Shown piece by piece: positions 11,036 to 45,819 of a stretch of 64,000 bases of DNA; positions within the stretch are counted from its first letter, which is position 1; every line of letters begins with the position of its first letter. The notes below the pieces were generated by a model that was given only the letters and a program-made list of their open reading frames with translations, searched no databases and had not been told where the DNA came from. A program made the position numbers and the translations under genes. The DNA is taken from positions 4,712,001 to 4,776,000 of the forward strand of contig OZ231126.1 in assembly GCA_965153355.1 (NCBI GenBank), given 5' to 3'. This DNA comes from Flaccisagitta enflata (taxonomy: Eukaryota; Chaetognatha; Sagittoidea; Aphragmophora).

Positions 11036-11526
11036 TTCTCTGCACAATATTGCTTGCTTAACTCAGTTTGATTCGTTTTTAAAGAATTGGGTGCACGCCC
11101 TCGAATCATGCATATATTTCGTTGTAGGCAAAGAAGATACGTAGAAAACAAGTAAATCACTTTGTGGGGAAAACAGATGTTGAGAGTGATTAAGATGAAT
11201 TATCAATCAATTGTGAAGTTGAGCACAAAATCGATGTCTTGATTTTGGTGTTGAATCCAAAGGAGAATGAACAATATATTATAAAGATATAACTAAAATC
11301 GGATAATTTTGAGGCATTTCCAAGATAAAAAGTACTTTAAGGAAATCAATCCATGAGATACATTGATAATCAATTATAAACAGTTATGACATAACAACGA
11401 TATCACCGATCGTGACATGACAACCTACACACACAACCTCTGACTGACACCTCAGCCCTTCGAGTTTTGTAGCTATTTTCATAATTCAAATCAAAGCCTG
11501 CCATTTCCCTGCTTCCATCCATTCTC
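11036..11526. other. Downstream flank of the MYND-like gene
   Basis: AT-rich. It probably contains the 3' UTR of the minus-strand gene ending at 11527, but I see no clear AATAAA signal on the minus strand. Confidence 0.35.
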
Positions 11527-35280
<23,754 letters not shown>

Positions 35281-35325
35281 TTTGTTTTATCAATGTTGTT
35301 TGGTCAATCGGTCATTCGGTTGTTT

Positions 35326-35410
35326 CTTTTTGTTTGTTTGTTTGTTTGTTTTTGTTTGTTTGTTTGTTTGTTTGTTTGTTTGTTTGTTTGTTTGTTTGTT
35401 TGTTTACTTG
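35326..35410. repeat. TTTG tetranucleotide microsatellite
   Basis: About 20 TTTG units, in the likely 5' flank of the MYND-like gene. Confidence 0.95.
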
Positions 35411-36830
35411 ATTGTTTATTTGGCTTGTTTTGTCTGGATTTCTCCGCTTTTCTTCGCTCCACGAGTTCCTATTGTACGATCACGAAAATGTGCATTGTAC
35501 TGCTTTTTGTAAACATGTGACATGTACAGGGTCTTTAAATTGGATTGGCTAATTGTAAACCTTTATAACTTGAAAACTACTGGGTAAATTTTCAGTGTGT
35601 CTTTGTAATACTCCATTTTGTTATGCCAAATTTCAGTATTGAGCCCTTTATTGTTGGAAGTCAGCAAAAGAGAAAATAAACTTCTGTTTTAGTCAAAGTC
35701 AAATCATTTTAGTTATTTTTGTTTCTTTATCAGCATGTAATTGGCAAACAAATTGACCAAGAACCTTGAGAATGGCCTAATTGAAAGATATGACAGACTG
35801 AACCAAATGAGAACACTTTAGTTTCATGCCATTTTTTTCTAGTTTTTTGCATCTTTTTCATTCTATTCAAATCAAAAAATCTTTTCTCAGTATGTAAAAT
35901 ACATCCCCCTTGTACCTTTTGTAGAAGTAGCATGCAGAATAGACATTAATACCAGTGATTTGATCTCAATAATACAAAGATATTGAGTAAAAATTGGATG
36001 TTGGAAGACCAAAGATTTTAAACACCAATTTTTCCCAACTATTACTGGCTAGGTAGGGGCGATTTGACCCAGTTTTTCACCAACATCTACTTAAACTAAT
36101 CACAAAGTAACATCAGTTTTTTTGCCACCGTAATCGGGCCGTTTTTGGAGTCTAAAATCGCTATCCTATAAAAAATATCAATTGACAAAGAAAACATAAA
36201 AAAAATGACGAAAAATCTATCTATTTTTTTTTAAGGCACTTCCCGTTGGAGTAAAAGGTTAAAATTTTTACCGTAGTTGAGGGGGACACCCAACTACCTA
36301 CATATCAAATTTCATAACATTTGGTCAATGTTAAGTATGGTTTTTACTGATTTTTCTACTTTACAGGCTAATTTCATATTTTGAAAAAAAAACATTTTAA
36401 AAACGGTGAATAACAAATCTTAATCATGGATGAAAATTTTGCATTTTCAAAAACATCAGACCTTAGAAAAAATATTTTAGGAAGGTCTGATTTTTTTTGT
36501 TTTCCTGATTTTTCACTTTCCATGCAAATTTGTTTTTCACCGTTTCGCTATGTCTTATCAATTTTCAACCATAGTTAAGAAGCTTCACAGCAGGAACTGA
36601 GATATAGGTCCAAAATCATCAAAAACTATTTGAGTTTCATTTTTTTGATTATTTTTTTGTGCTGAACACAAATCTGACCCTCATTTTTAAACAATCTTTT
36701 AGCAACTTTTTTAAAAGTTTTTTTGTTTTTTTTTCTTTTATAGGTTAGCTTTTTTTGACTATTTTTAATAAACATCATGTCCCGGTATAGTTTTTCACTT
36801 GACCCCAGAGTAGAGTTGGGAGAACTTATG
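35411..36830. other. AT-rich sequence, nothing recognised
   Basis: About 1.4 kb with no coding or RNA signal that I can support. Confidence 0.4.
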
Positions 36831-36831
36831 T

Positions 36832-36905
36832 CGTGACTGTCGGAATCGACAGTCACACCCCATGGTGTCGGTCACTCGACATCATGGTCAAAAGCCGTCA
36901 CGACC
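36832..36905. repeat. Short GTCGTGAC/GTCACGAC inverted repeat cluster
   Basis: GTGACTGTCGGAATCGACAGTCAC is a near-perfect hairpin, followed by GTCGGTCACTCGAC and a closing GTCACGAC. This is a compact group of inverted words whose identity is unknown. Confidence 0.5.
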
Positions 36906-36953
36906 TACTGATTGACAGACAAAGGAAAAGGTGAAGAAAAAGAGAGAGAGACA

Positions 36954-36954
<1 letters not shown>

Positions 36955-37018
<64 letters not shown>
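36955..37018. repeat. TC dinucleotide microsatellite
   Basis: About 28 TC units with a purine-rich lead-in (AGAGAGAGAC). Confidence 0.95.
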
Positions 37019-37286
37019 AATCTTGGATCACCTATGATTGTTTTCTTGCTCACTGACAAGATTCTCCCCAAGTCCGTTTGTTTCTATCCTTGTTTACAAC
37101 GAGTCCAAATTATGTTTTTTTCTACGCACATAAGCACGTCTTTAAAAGGTTATGTCTGTTGGTTGTTTAGTTGGTTGGTTGGTCAGTCGGAAACACTTTC
37201 GTTCTACTATCTGAACAGCGCCTATGATAGCCTACTTTGCCTTGTTTTCTTTTGTTGGACATAATCCTTTCATGAGGATTTTAAAC

Positions 37287-37415
37287 AAGGCAGGATTCAC
37301 GGCCAATTAGTAGTCACTTGCTTGTGGGCAGAGGGAATTATGAGGGTGGATAAAAGCTGTACATGGTAGAGCAGGGGCTGTGATGTGGCTAGCCAGGGGC
37401 AGTGATGCATAGAAA
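37287..37415 (+). repeat. Decayed family A fragment
   Basis: AACAAGGCAGGATTCACGGCC, then AGTCACTTGCTTGTGGGCAGAGG and GAGCAGGGGC. Head and tag regions are recognisable; the hairpin end is absent. Confidence 0.55.
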
Positions 37416-37495
37416 TTTCTTGACTAAAAAGAGGAAGAAAACCACCGGTTCTCACTAACTTGTTTCTTACAAAAAGGAAAAGTGTTACAAGCATA

Positions 37496-37585
37496 TCATT
37501 CTTTTATTCACTTATTTACCCATTTACTCATTCACTCATTCATTTATTCATTCACTCATCAATTCATTCATTCCTTCATACATCC
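37496..37585. repeat. Degenerate ATTCACTC/TTCA microsatellite
   Basis: Tetranucleotide-like words with many substitutions. Confidence 0.7.
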
Positions 37586-37859
37586 TTTGTTAATACGGGA
37601 AGCATATATCAGTAACATATGTAGACTGAGACGGAGAGGGAACCAAATTTTTAAGACCACGTCTTACAGTCTGCTGCATACTGTAGAAACGAAACGGAAA
37701 TGGCATGACGGCAACAACATCTAGCAGTGACGATGTCGGAACTTATAAGAAGACATTCAAGGGAAACGAAACTTTTGATGACCAATTGGTTTTTAGATAG
37801 TGTCGATGATCTCTACCCCAGAGAGAACTGAGGTGAAACCACTCTCAATAAAAATTTCA

Positions 37860-38330
37860 TGGTTTTACTTAGGTCATTGACGACAAAAACAGGCTAAAAA
37901 TGGGTCAAAATGGCCAAAAATGATGTTGTTTTTTTGAAGCGTCATAGTGATTCAGATTTTTTTCACAAATCATACTCAATCTAATTAGTACAGGAATGAA
38001 TGTGCTTATCAAGAGCACACCGGTTTTTCAAACTGGCTAAAAACAGGCCATAAATGGGCCAAAAATCTGTATCTTTGTTTGATAATTTATAGTTATTTAG
38101 AATTTTTTTACTATTCTCACTTTTTTTACACAGAACTAGGACAAAAATACTCATTAGGAGCTTTTGACATTATTATCAATGACCTAACTGGCCAATAACA
38201 GGCAAAAGATGGGGCAAAATAGCCAAAATCTGCGTTTTCATCTTTCACTTCCCAATTATTTAGAATTTTCTTGTTATTCTTAAGAAATCCAATCAGAATA
38301 AAGAGCTTGTTACACAAACACTAGAACCAT
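37860..38330. repeat. Degenerate tandem repeat, unit about 150 bp, about 3 copies
   Basis: The words CAGGCYAWAAATGGGSCAAAA and TTATTTAGAATTTTYTTRYTATTCT recur about every 150 bp. The units are well diverged. Confidence 0.5.
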
Positions 38331-38341
38331 TTCCAGTAAAC

Positions 38342-38445
38342 TAGGCCGGATACTCGGCTACCCCAGTTACTTGCGGATGGGCAGGGGCTGTATTTGAGGT
38401 CACTTGATCTTTTGGGCAGGAGCAGTGAGGCCAAAGATGAGCCAA
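38342..38445 (+). repeat. Family A fragment (head half)
   Basis: GGCCGGATACTCGGCTACCCCAGTTACTTGCGGATGGGCAGGGGC, then GAGGTCACTTGATCTTTTGGGCAGGAGCAGTGAGGCCAAA; the hairpin end is missing. Confidence 0.7.
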
Positions 38446-38604
38446 TTTTGGCCTCTCTAGGCATTCTGACAGACATACTGTTTATCTAAAAAAACCAACT
38501 ATATTTCCTGTTTATTGTTAGTTTTATGCCTTTATCTGATTTAAAAACTCTTAAAGCTGTTATTAATTGTAAAAACCAAGAAACTTTAATTTTATAAATC
38601 TTTA

Positions 38605-38797
38605 GTCACGTGCTACGCGACTCTACACCCCTATATGTCGGTCCGTCGGTTGGTTGGTTGGTCCTCTTTTTACTTTTTTTGCGTTTTTGAACTTTTCAAG
38701 CATACGGCTCCTGCCTAGATGCCCTAGTGACCTTCTCAAGCACTGCTCCTGCCTACCTGCACTCGACTAGGGTAGTTATGTATCCAGCCTTGTTTTT
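38605..38797 (-). repeat. Hairpin-ended dispersed repeat, family A
   Basis: Plus strand: TTTAGTCACGTGCTACGCGACTCTACACCCC, GTTGG block, TTTACTTTTTTTGCG, GCTCCTGCC, CCTGCACTCGACTAGGGTAG, TGTATCCAGCCTTGTTTT. Complete but with mutated hairpin and tag. Confidence 0.75.
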
Positions 38798-39201
38798 TAT
38801 TCTAGAACTTTTGTAGGCTGCAATATTATCAAAAATTAGAAAAAAATGTAAAAAAGTGTTTAAAAGTATAAAATAAATTGTTTTATTTTATTCTTCTATT
38901 GATTTGAATATTGTTGAACTGTTGTTTCAGGGTTTTAGCAAGATTTGTTTTTGATTGTTCATTAAAAAAATCAAAATCAGTGAAAAAGGAAATCAATAAT
39001 TTTTTAATCAAAAATAGCCATAACTTTTTTATTTGATGAGATTTTGCATTGATTTTTTCTATTAATTACCTAGTTTAGCATGTAGTATCAGGTGAATCAT
39101 GTATTTTTAGGAAACATAATGATGGATTTTTTACCCCTGGTGAAATTGAAGTGTCACGATAACTTTCATCATGTCATATGTAGATTTTTGGGTGTGTAAA
39201 C

Positions 39202-39325
39202 TAGGGATGTGGAAGCGATTGACCGCTTCCGTTTTGGTGGGTGGTAAAGCTACTAGTATTTGTACTACAAAATGGAAGCAGAAGCGGTGGAAGCGGCATG
39301 AAAATCGACCGCTTCCAGATCCCTA
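39202..39325. mobile_element. Short hAT-type MITE with 8-bp target duplication
   Basis: 124 bp with inverted ends TAGGGATGTGGAAGCG and CGCTTCCAGATCCCTA-like, flanked by a perfect 8-bp duplication GTGTAAAC (39194-39201 and 39326-39333). An 8-bp duplication is diagnostic for hAT transposition. The interior consists largely of inverted GGAAGCGG words. Confidence 0.85.
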
Positions 39326-39639
39326 GTGTAAACAATGATCTTTCATTTGAGACTAATCAATACATTCTAACTCCAAGTCAAAAACTTTGAAAATGGCTAG
39401 CTGACAAAAACAGTCTTTCCAAAGAAATACCACTAAGAAATGATCTGGCCTCTGATAGCTTTATTCAAAGTGATGCTGACTTTCAATTATCAATTGCTTG
39501 ATATTTAGATTTTGCAAAATAAAAAATTAGCATATTACCAACATACACTAAGAAATTGATGACTTTATGCTATGTATTTTTCAAGCTATAAAGGTTTACA
39601 ATAGGTCAATCCGATTTAAAGATCCCGCAGATGTGATTC

Positions 39640-39875
<236 letters not shown>

Positions 39876-40064
39876 GGACAGAGAGAAAAGGAAAGCCCTG
39901 AAAATTCGACGGAATTCTGAGCCGCAATACAAAGATAGACAGATAAGGAGACAAAGTGCTTGGCATATTTTGCGTTGCGTGTACCCGTGGCCTGTCAATC
40001 TATAAGTTGGTCAATTCGACTGTCACCTTCAACATTTGCGGCCCCTGCCCATGTGAAATTGTTT

Positions 40065-40190
40065 TTAGTCGCCGACACTCAACTCTATAAGCCGTCGGTC
40101 CGTCGGTCCGTTGGTCACAAAACTGTTTTTCGAGGTTTCCGCTCCTGCCTACCTGCGACTAATGATGCCGTGTAAACGGCCTTGTTTAAG
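40065..40190 (-). repeat. Hairpin-ended dispersed repeat, family A (short)
   Basis: Plus strand: TTTTAGTCGCCGACACTCAACTCTATAAG, GTCGGTCC block, GCTCCTGCCTACCTGCGACT, CCGTGTAAACGGCCTTGTTT. Confidence 0.75.
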
Positions 40191-40218
40191 TTGATCAGGT
40201 TAACTCTTATTAAAGATA

Positions 40219-40784
40219 CAGTAGATCTCCTCTAGACTTGAGATGACGGGGGCACGCATTGTGGAAAGACAATTGAAGGCAGGGGAGCAATATTTGGATC
40301 ATGGACTAATCAAAGGGTGCTTTATTCCCCATGATAGCTTGTTGCCATGGAAACACATTTCCATGTATTCTCGCTAAAATATCAATATTTTGAGAGATTT
40401 TCTTAGGGAACATTGCTTAGAATCAAATTTGCTACAACTTTCCCATGGTATGTTCTGTAAGAATGTCGCTTGTTTAGCCATTGCTAGGGAGCGTATCCAT
40501 GTGAGACAACCCCTAGCAACCGCTAAACGAGCGACATTCTTACAGAACATACTGTGGGAAAATTGTAGCAAATTTAATCTTAAAAAATGTTCCCTCAAAA
40601 AATTTCTTAAAATATTGATATTTTAGCAAAAATACATAGAAATACGTATCCATGGCAAGCAGGTATCATAGGCAATAAAGCATCCCTTCATTAGTCTATG
40701 TTTCAAATATCACTCCCCTGGCTTCATTTGTTTTTGTACAATGCTTGCCCCCGTTATCTCAAGTCTAGACGAGATCTACTGTAC
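40219..40784. mobile_element. Foldback MITE of Tc1/mariner type, about 566 bp
   Basis: The left arm starting CAGTAGATCTCCTCTAGACTTGAGAT and its reverse complement at the right end (ending GAGATCTACTG) are both flanked by TA. The arms run inwards for about 270 bp to a small centre near 40490-40500, so the single strand would form one long hairpin. No transposase. Confidence 0.8.
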
Positions 40785-40799
40785 TGCTTTGGTTTGATT

Positions 40800-40870
40800 T
40801 TTTGTTTGTTTGTTTGTTTGTTTGTTTGTTTGTTTGTTTGTTTGTTTGCTTGTTTGTTTGTTTGTTTCTT
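40800..40870. repeat. TTTG tetranucleotide microsatellite
   Basis: About 17 TTTG units with two variants, beginning 15 bp outside the foldback element. Confidence 0.95.
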
Positions 40871-41204
40871 TGATTGTTTGTTTTATTTTTTTTTACCAAT
40901 GCTTCCAAATTCGGAATCGACCAGTGGAAGGGGACAGAGAGAGACAGAGATAGGATCTGAAGTGAAATTTAGAGACAGAGGGGAAGGAATAGAAAGAGGA
41001 GGAAAACGTGGTGTACTACCCGAATCAATAAAAGAAACGCACTTTTTGATTAGCTAATTGTAGCATTACATTTTAAAACAATAATTGAACTTCTTAAACA
41101 ATTTGCAAGATCTTGGAAAAAAAACTTTTTTTTGGCTCCAATCTGGCACTTATAGTTTTTTTGTTTTGTTTAGAAAGAGTTTGGCAATCCTATCAAAACA
41201 AGTG

Positions 41205-41448
41205 ACGCATAGTCACAATATTGTCGCAGACAGTTGGGCAGGGACATACAACCCCTATCCACGCCCTCATTGACCCCAACAGACTCACAGATATAGACAA
41301 CAACAGTGACAGCATCAAAAATGCGCGTTTTTCGCACGTTTCAACCTGATCACCACAGATGGACCAATGTATAGACTGATGGACGTACCAATGGAGAGAC
41401 CAACCAACAGGCAGACAAACCTACTTAAAGAGTTGCATGTTGCAACAA
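41205..41448 (+). repeat. Dispersed repeat, family E
   Basis: Head CACAATATTGTCGCAGACAG, GTTGGGCAGGGACATACAACCCC, GACC/GACG words, and an end AAAGAGTTGCATGTTGCAAC followed by A-run. Related heads occur at 49110 and 60140. Its plan (head, GGGCAGGG, GACC block, terminal hairpin, A-run) parallels families A-C. Confidence 0.55.
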
Positions 41449-41449
41449 A

Positions 41450-41683
41450 AAAGGCCAACACCTTACAGTTGCGTGCGGTTGTTAAGACCATAAGACTAGA
41501 AGACTTACAGACTAAAAGACCAAAAGACTAAAAGACTAAATGTAATCTTGAAATAACTTAAAATTATTTAAAATTACCTAAAATGACGTAAAACGACAAA
41601 AAAAAGCTAAGCATGACCAACGGACCGACAGACGGACCAACGGACAAAGCGGGTCATAGATTCGCGTGCACTCGACTAAAAAT
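41450..41683 (+). repeat. Hairpin-ended dispersed repeat, subfamily B
   Basis: AAGGCCAACACCTTACAG, tag AGTTGCGTGC, TTGTTAAGACCATAAGAC, AAGACTA/AAATGAC-rich centre, GACC block, TTCGCGTGCACTCGACTAAAA. Close relative of 7118-7383, with a mutated hairpin and tag. Confidence 0.75.
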
Positions 41684-41820
41684 GGCAGTTTTGCAAAAAG
41701 ATTACTTTGACAATCTCAAAGTTCTACACTGTTTGATATACAGGTCTGGGATTTGTCTAGAATGAAAGAAAATTTCAAAAATCTTTTACTTTAACAGAAA
41801 AATGTTTCATTTTTATTAAC

Positions 41821-41857
41821 CAAAAATGGGACGCTTTTTTTTTATTCGCGTAATAGT
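41821..41857. mobile_element. Solitary inverted-repeat end, relative of the 57667-58391 element
   Basis: GGGACGCTTTTTTTTTATTCGCGTA resembles the right end of the element at 57667-58391. The opposite end was not found, so this is probably a truncated copy. Confidence 0.4.
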
Positions 41858-41889
41858 TTTGCACAGCAGCCGGTGAATGCCGCACTCAA

Positions 41890-41928
41890 AGTCGTCGTAG
41901 AGGCGGCGTCGGCAGCAGCAGCGGCGGC

Positions 41929-41959
<31 letters not shown>

Positions 41960-42000
41960 GCAGCGGCAGCGGCAGCGGCAGCGGCAGCGGCAGCGGCGGG
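41890..42000. repeat. GC-rich GGC/GCA triplet microsatellite
   Basis: Alternating GGCGGC and GGCAGC units. Its strongly GC-rich composition contrasts with the surrounding AT-rich DNA. Confidence 0.9.
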
Positions 42001-42068
42001 GTATTGAAGGATTGCAGGGAGGACAAGAAAGCGGGTACTTTCACCGGAAACGTCAAGAGATCGTTTTT

Positions 42069-42565
42069 GGGCAGCGGCCCCAAAGGGCCGATGTCCTGTA
42101 GAACACAGGGGGGAATTTCGAGACGTCCGTCCGTCCTTCCGTCCTTCCGTCCTTCCGTCCCCCCCCCTTTGACCATCAAGGCCTCAAATTAGCCCTCCCA
42201 GGACTCAATTTAGCCCTCCAGGCCTAAAATCAGCCCTCTTGGCTTCAAATCAGCCCCCTCCCATGCCCTAAATCTGCCTCCTAGACCTCAAATCTGCCCT
42301 CCAGACCTTCAATTAGCCCTCCAAGCTTAAAACCAGCCCGCCAAGCCTCAAATCTGCTCTCCAAGCCTTAATTATGCTCTCCAACCCTCAGATATGCCTT
42401 CAGTGGCATAAATCAGCCATCTAGAGCCCCTTCAGGACGGACGGACGTCTCAAAATTCCCCCCTGTGTTCTACAGGACATCGGCCCTTTGGGGCCGCTGC
42501 CCTGCTCTCACTCCACTTCTTCACTGGATCACTCAGCAGGGCATCGGGTACCGCTGACCATGTGC
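42069..42565. mobile_element. Foldback element, family D (copy D1)
   Basis: Left arm 42069-42130 begins GGGCAGCGGCCCCAAAGG; the right arm 42440-42502 is its near-perfect reverse complement. Between them are GTCC units and about 30-bp repeats built on GCCTCAAATYTGCCCTCC. A tail shared with D3 (GGGTACCGCTGACCAT, 42548-42563) follows the right arm. No coding sequence. Confidence 0.75.
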
Positions 42566-42599
42566 GATCCTTGGATGACTAGTTATCATCATCTTGAGC

Positions 42600-42960
42600 G
42601 GCTTTGTTAGTCGGTCGGACGATCGGTTGGTCTGACCGTCCGGTCACATTTGACTTTTTTTGGCAGTAGCCCTAAATGACAAAAGCCCCGTAGGATATAT
42701 CACATATCTGTATGTTCACCTGTCCTTCCATCGGTCCTTCCATCAGTCCTTTCTTCCATCTTTTATGTTAATTACTTGGTCCATCCATCCGTCCATCCGT
42801 CCATCCATCTGCTGGTCCGTCAGTGACATCATGCTTTTTTGAGCAGCAGCCCCAAAGGACCAAAGTGCTGTAGAACTCGGGTGTGAATTCTAAGTTGTCC
42901 TTCCATCCCTCCATTCTGTTTATCCTTCCATCCGGCTTTGTTCTTGAATTTTTTCGATTC
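42600..42960. repeat. Decayed repeat fragments with GTCC/ATCC units
   Basis: Fragments resembling family D arms (GCAGTAGCCCTAAATGAC at 42660; GCAGCAGCCCCAAAGGACC at 42843) separated by CCATCCGT blocks. Confidence 0.5.
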
Positions 42961-43012
42961 ATCGACTGGAAACCACAACAAAAAAATTATTTCGTTTTGG
43001 TTTAGAAAGAAA

Positions 43013-43197
43013 CAAGGCCGGATACACGGCTACCCCAGTCGCGTGCGGGTGGGCAGGGGCCATAATTGAGGTCACTCCATCATTTGGGCAGGAGCAGTGA
43101 GGCCAAAAACCGCAAAAACCCAAAAAAAGTAAAGTGTGACGGACGGACGGACGGACCGACAAAGCGGGGTGTAGAGTCGCGTAGCACGCGACTAAAA
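43013..43197 (+). repeat. Hairpin-ended dispersed repeat, family A (well-preserved copy)
   Basis: Complete plan in one copy: ACAAGGCCGGATACACGGC, TACCCC, tag AGTCGCGTGC (43037-43046), GGGTGGGCAGGGGC, GAGGTCACTCCATCATTTGG, GCAGGAGCAGTGAGGCC, AAAAAAAGTAAAGTGTGACG, GGAC block, AAAGCGGGGTGTAG, hairpin AGTCGCGTAGCACGCGACT (43175-43193), AAAAA. The tag is the exact reverse complement of the hairpin 3' arm. A family C copy is fused to its tail. Confidence 0.88.
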
Positions 43198-44173
43198 ACA
43201 AGGCCAAGAGATGTCCAACAGATGCGTCCTCTTTAGACATAAGATATCATCATACAAATTATTAAGATATAAAGATACTAAGATATAATAATATGAAAAT
43301 ATAATCATTCAGAGATAAAGAGAAAAATATAAACTGATTCCTCTCTCCCCCACACGCCTCTCCACCCCTACCCCCCACGCCTCCCCACTCCTCCCCACCC
43401 CTCCCCCCAAATGCCTCCCCCCCACCCCTCCCCCCCCCCCTCCCCCCCCCACGCCTCCCCACCCCTCCCCCAAACGCCTCCCCACCCCTCCCCCCACGCC
43501 TCCCCCCCTCCCCCCACGCCTCCCAACCCCTCCCCTACACCCCTCCCCCCACGCCTCCCCAAACCTCCCTCCTCTTCCTCATAAAGAGACATGAAGGGAC
43601 TTAAAGAGACATGGAGAGTTATGGAGAGACATGAAGAGACATGAGGAAACATGAGGAGACATAAGAGACATGAAGAGACATGAAGAGACATAAGAGACAT
43701 AAGAGACATAAGAGACCAAAGAGGTATAAGAGATATAAGAGACATAAGAGATATAAGAGATCTAAGAGATATGAGATATAAGAGAAATAAGAGACAAAGG
43801 AGACATCAGAGACATATGAGACATGTAGGAGACATAGGAGACTTTAGAGACATGTAGGAGACATGTAGGAGACCAAAGAGACAAAAGAGACATAAGAGAC
43901 ATAAGAGACATAAGAGACATAGGAGACCTAAGATACATAAGAGAAAAAAGAGAAAAGAGATAAAAGAGACATATAGGAGACATAAGAGACACATAGGAGA
44001 CAAAAGAGACAAAAGAGACAAAAGCGATGAAAGAGACAAATGAAATATAAGAGACAAGAAGATACATGAGGAGAAATGAAGAGAAAACCTTGAAAATCGC
44101 GTTTTGAAATTTTCGCGTGACACTCAGACCAAGGGACACACCCTCTTATAGAGATGCGAGGACGCATCTAAAA
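43198..44173 (+). repeat. Expanded family C repeat, 976 bp
   Basis: Head ACAAGGCCAAGAGATGTCC, tag AGATGCGTCC (43220-43229), terminal hairpin AGATGCGAGGACGCATCT (44152-44169). The centre has expanded into a C-rich minisatellite (CCTCCCCACCC words, 43340-43575) and an AGAGACAT/AAGAGACATA minisatellite (43577-44070). Tag and hairpin arm still match perfectly over 900 bp apart. Confidence 0.75.
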
Positions 44174-44232
44174 AATGGGTTCATGATTCCGATTTGGAAA
44201 AACAAAAGAGGAAGAAAAATGACGAAAAAGGC

Positions 44233-44235
<3 letters not shown>

Positions 44236-44320
<85 letters not shown>
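44236..44320. repeat. GA dinucleotide microsatellite
   Basis: About 42 GA units just right of the family C hairpin. Confidence 0.95.
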
Positions 44321-44321
<1 letters not shown>

Positions 44322-44349
44322 AGGGTGCGGGGCAGCGGGGGTTTGAAGA

Positions 44350-44372
44350 GCGAGAAGAAGAAGAAGAAGAAG

Positions 44373-44451
<79 letters not shown>

Positions 44452-44557
44452 CAATGGTGACAAAGGTGATGAAAGTGATGATGTTGATGATGGTGATGGT
44501 GATGATGATGAAGATGACAACGATGATGATGATGATGAAGACGATGATAATGAAGAC

Positions 44558-44622
<65 letters not shown>

Positions 44623-44635
44623 CAATGATGATGAC

Positions 44636-44668
<33 letters not shown>

Positions 44669-44830
44669 GACTATGGTGATGGTAGTGATGATGTTGATGA
44701 TGAAGATGATGATGAAGATAACGATGAGGATGATAATAATGGGGATGATAATTATAATCCTGAGGATGATGATGATGACAATTGTGATGATAGTGATGAT
44801 ATTCATGATGGTGTTGATGATCGGGAAAAA
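44350..44830. repeat. GAA/GAT trinucleotide microsatellite
   Basis: AAG units then a long GAT array with GAC, GTT and GAA variants. The long acidic open frame through it is a repeat artefact. Confidence 0.95.
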
Positions 44831-44869
44831 AGTCGAAGTCAGTCTTTGACTTTTTGACATATTCGGGAG

Positions 44870-45186
44870 AAACATGGTTACTATTTTCTTATGCGGAAGT
44901 TTTGAATCTCAATTGACCGATTGGGGCTTCCAAAGAAATTGATAAGGAAAGTAGAAATGATAATTCTCTTTCATTTAGCGCCAAGCAGAATGCTCTATGA
45001 AGATTATTTTTTGCATAATGACTTTTTAAAGATTTATTTACAAAAAATTCAAATTGATTTTTTTTCGATTTTATGTGTTTTTAATCAGGACCAATAAAAG
45101 GGTGTATTTATGTTTGTTTGAGCATGCAAATACAAGAAAACATGTCTATCAGCTGTTTATCAGCAGTTTATAAGCTGCTCATCTCA
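44870..45186. other. Unique sequence, nothing recognised
   Basis: AT-rich sequence without a supported feature. Confidence 0.35.
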
Positions 45187-45802
45187 TGCCACGGGGGAGA
45201 CTTTCATAGGTCAAGAAAAATTCTCGGTCATAATGGAGAGTGGTTTGGGCCTCAGGAAGGTTTACTTTATCACTTCATGCAAAAACGAAATTTTTTTTAC
45301 TTTAAAATTTTTGAAGAATGCCGTTAACTGCCGTAAAAAGCTGTAAAATTGACATCTATGACAGTTATTTTGGTACAGAACCGCTGCTATAGTCAAAAAA
45401 TGGGCAAATAATGATTATCTGGCACTAAGACACATTCATGCATAAATCCAGGCCCACCCGTCAACATTTAGTATCATTTTGTGCCGTAAAATACCTTAAA
45501 AAGCCGTAAAAATGGCATTTTTGATGACGGATTGGCCTGTATTTATGCATGAATGTGTCTCAGTGCCAGATAGATATTGTTTACCCATTTTTTGACCATA
45601 GCGGCGGTTTTAGACAAAAAAAACTGTCAAAAATGCCAATTTTACGGCTTTTTACAGCAATTTACGGCATTTAAAAAAAATTTTGAAAGAAAAAAATTTT
45701 CGTTTTGGTATGAAGTGATAAATAAAACCTTCCTGAGGCCCAAACCACGCTCCATTATGACCGAGAATTTTTCTTGACCTATGAAAGCCTCCCCCGTGGC
45801 GT
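45187..45802. mobile_element. Foldback MITE, about 616 bp
   Basis: The left end GCCACGGGGGAGACTTTCAT and right end ATGAAAGCCTCCCCCGTGGC are inverted. The arms run about 260 bp each (45187-45450 and 45535-45802), matching through CATTCATGCATAAAT in the inner part. No coding capacity. No certain target duplication. Confidence 0.75.
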
Positions 45803-45819
45803 GATCTTTGAGGATGTTT

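Noticed and set aside
43013-43197. Helitron ends (3' hairpin plus CTRR)
   Set aside because: The hairpin is followed by CTAA but overlaps it, and there is no 5' TC start or consistent A-T target; the tag/hairpin code is not a Helitron feature.
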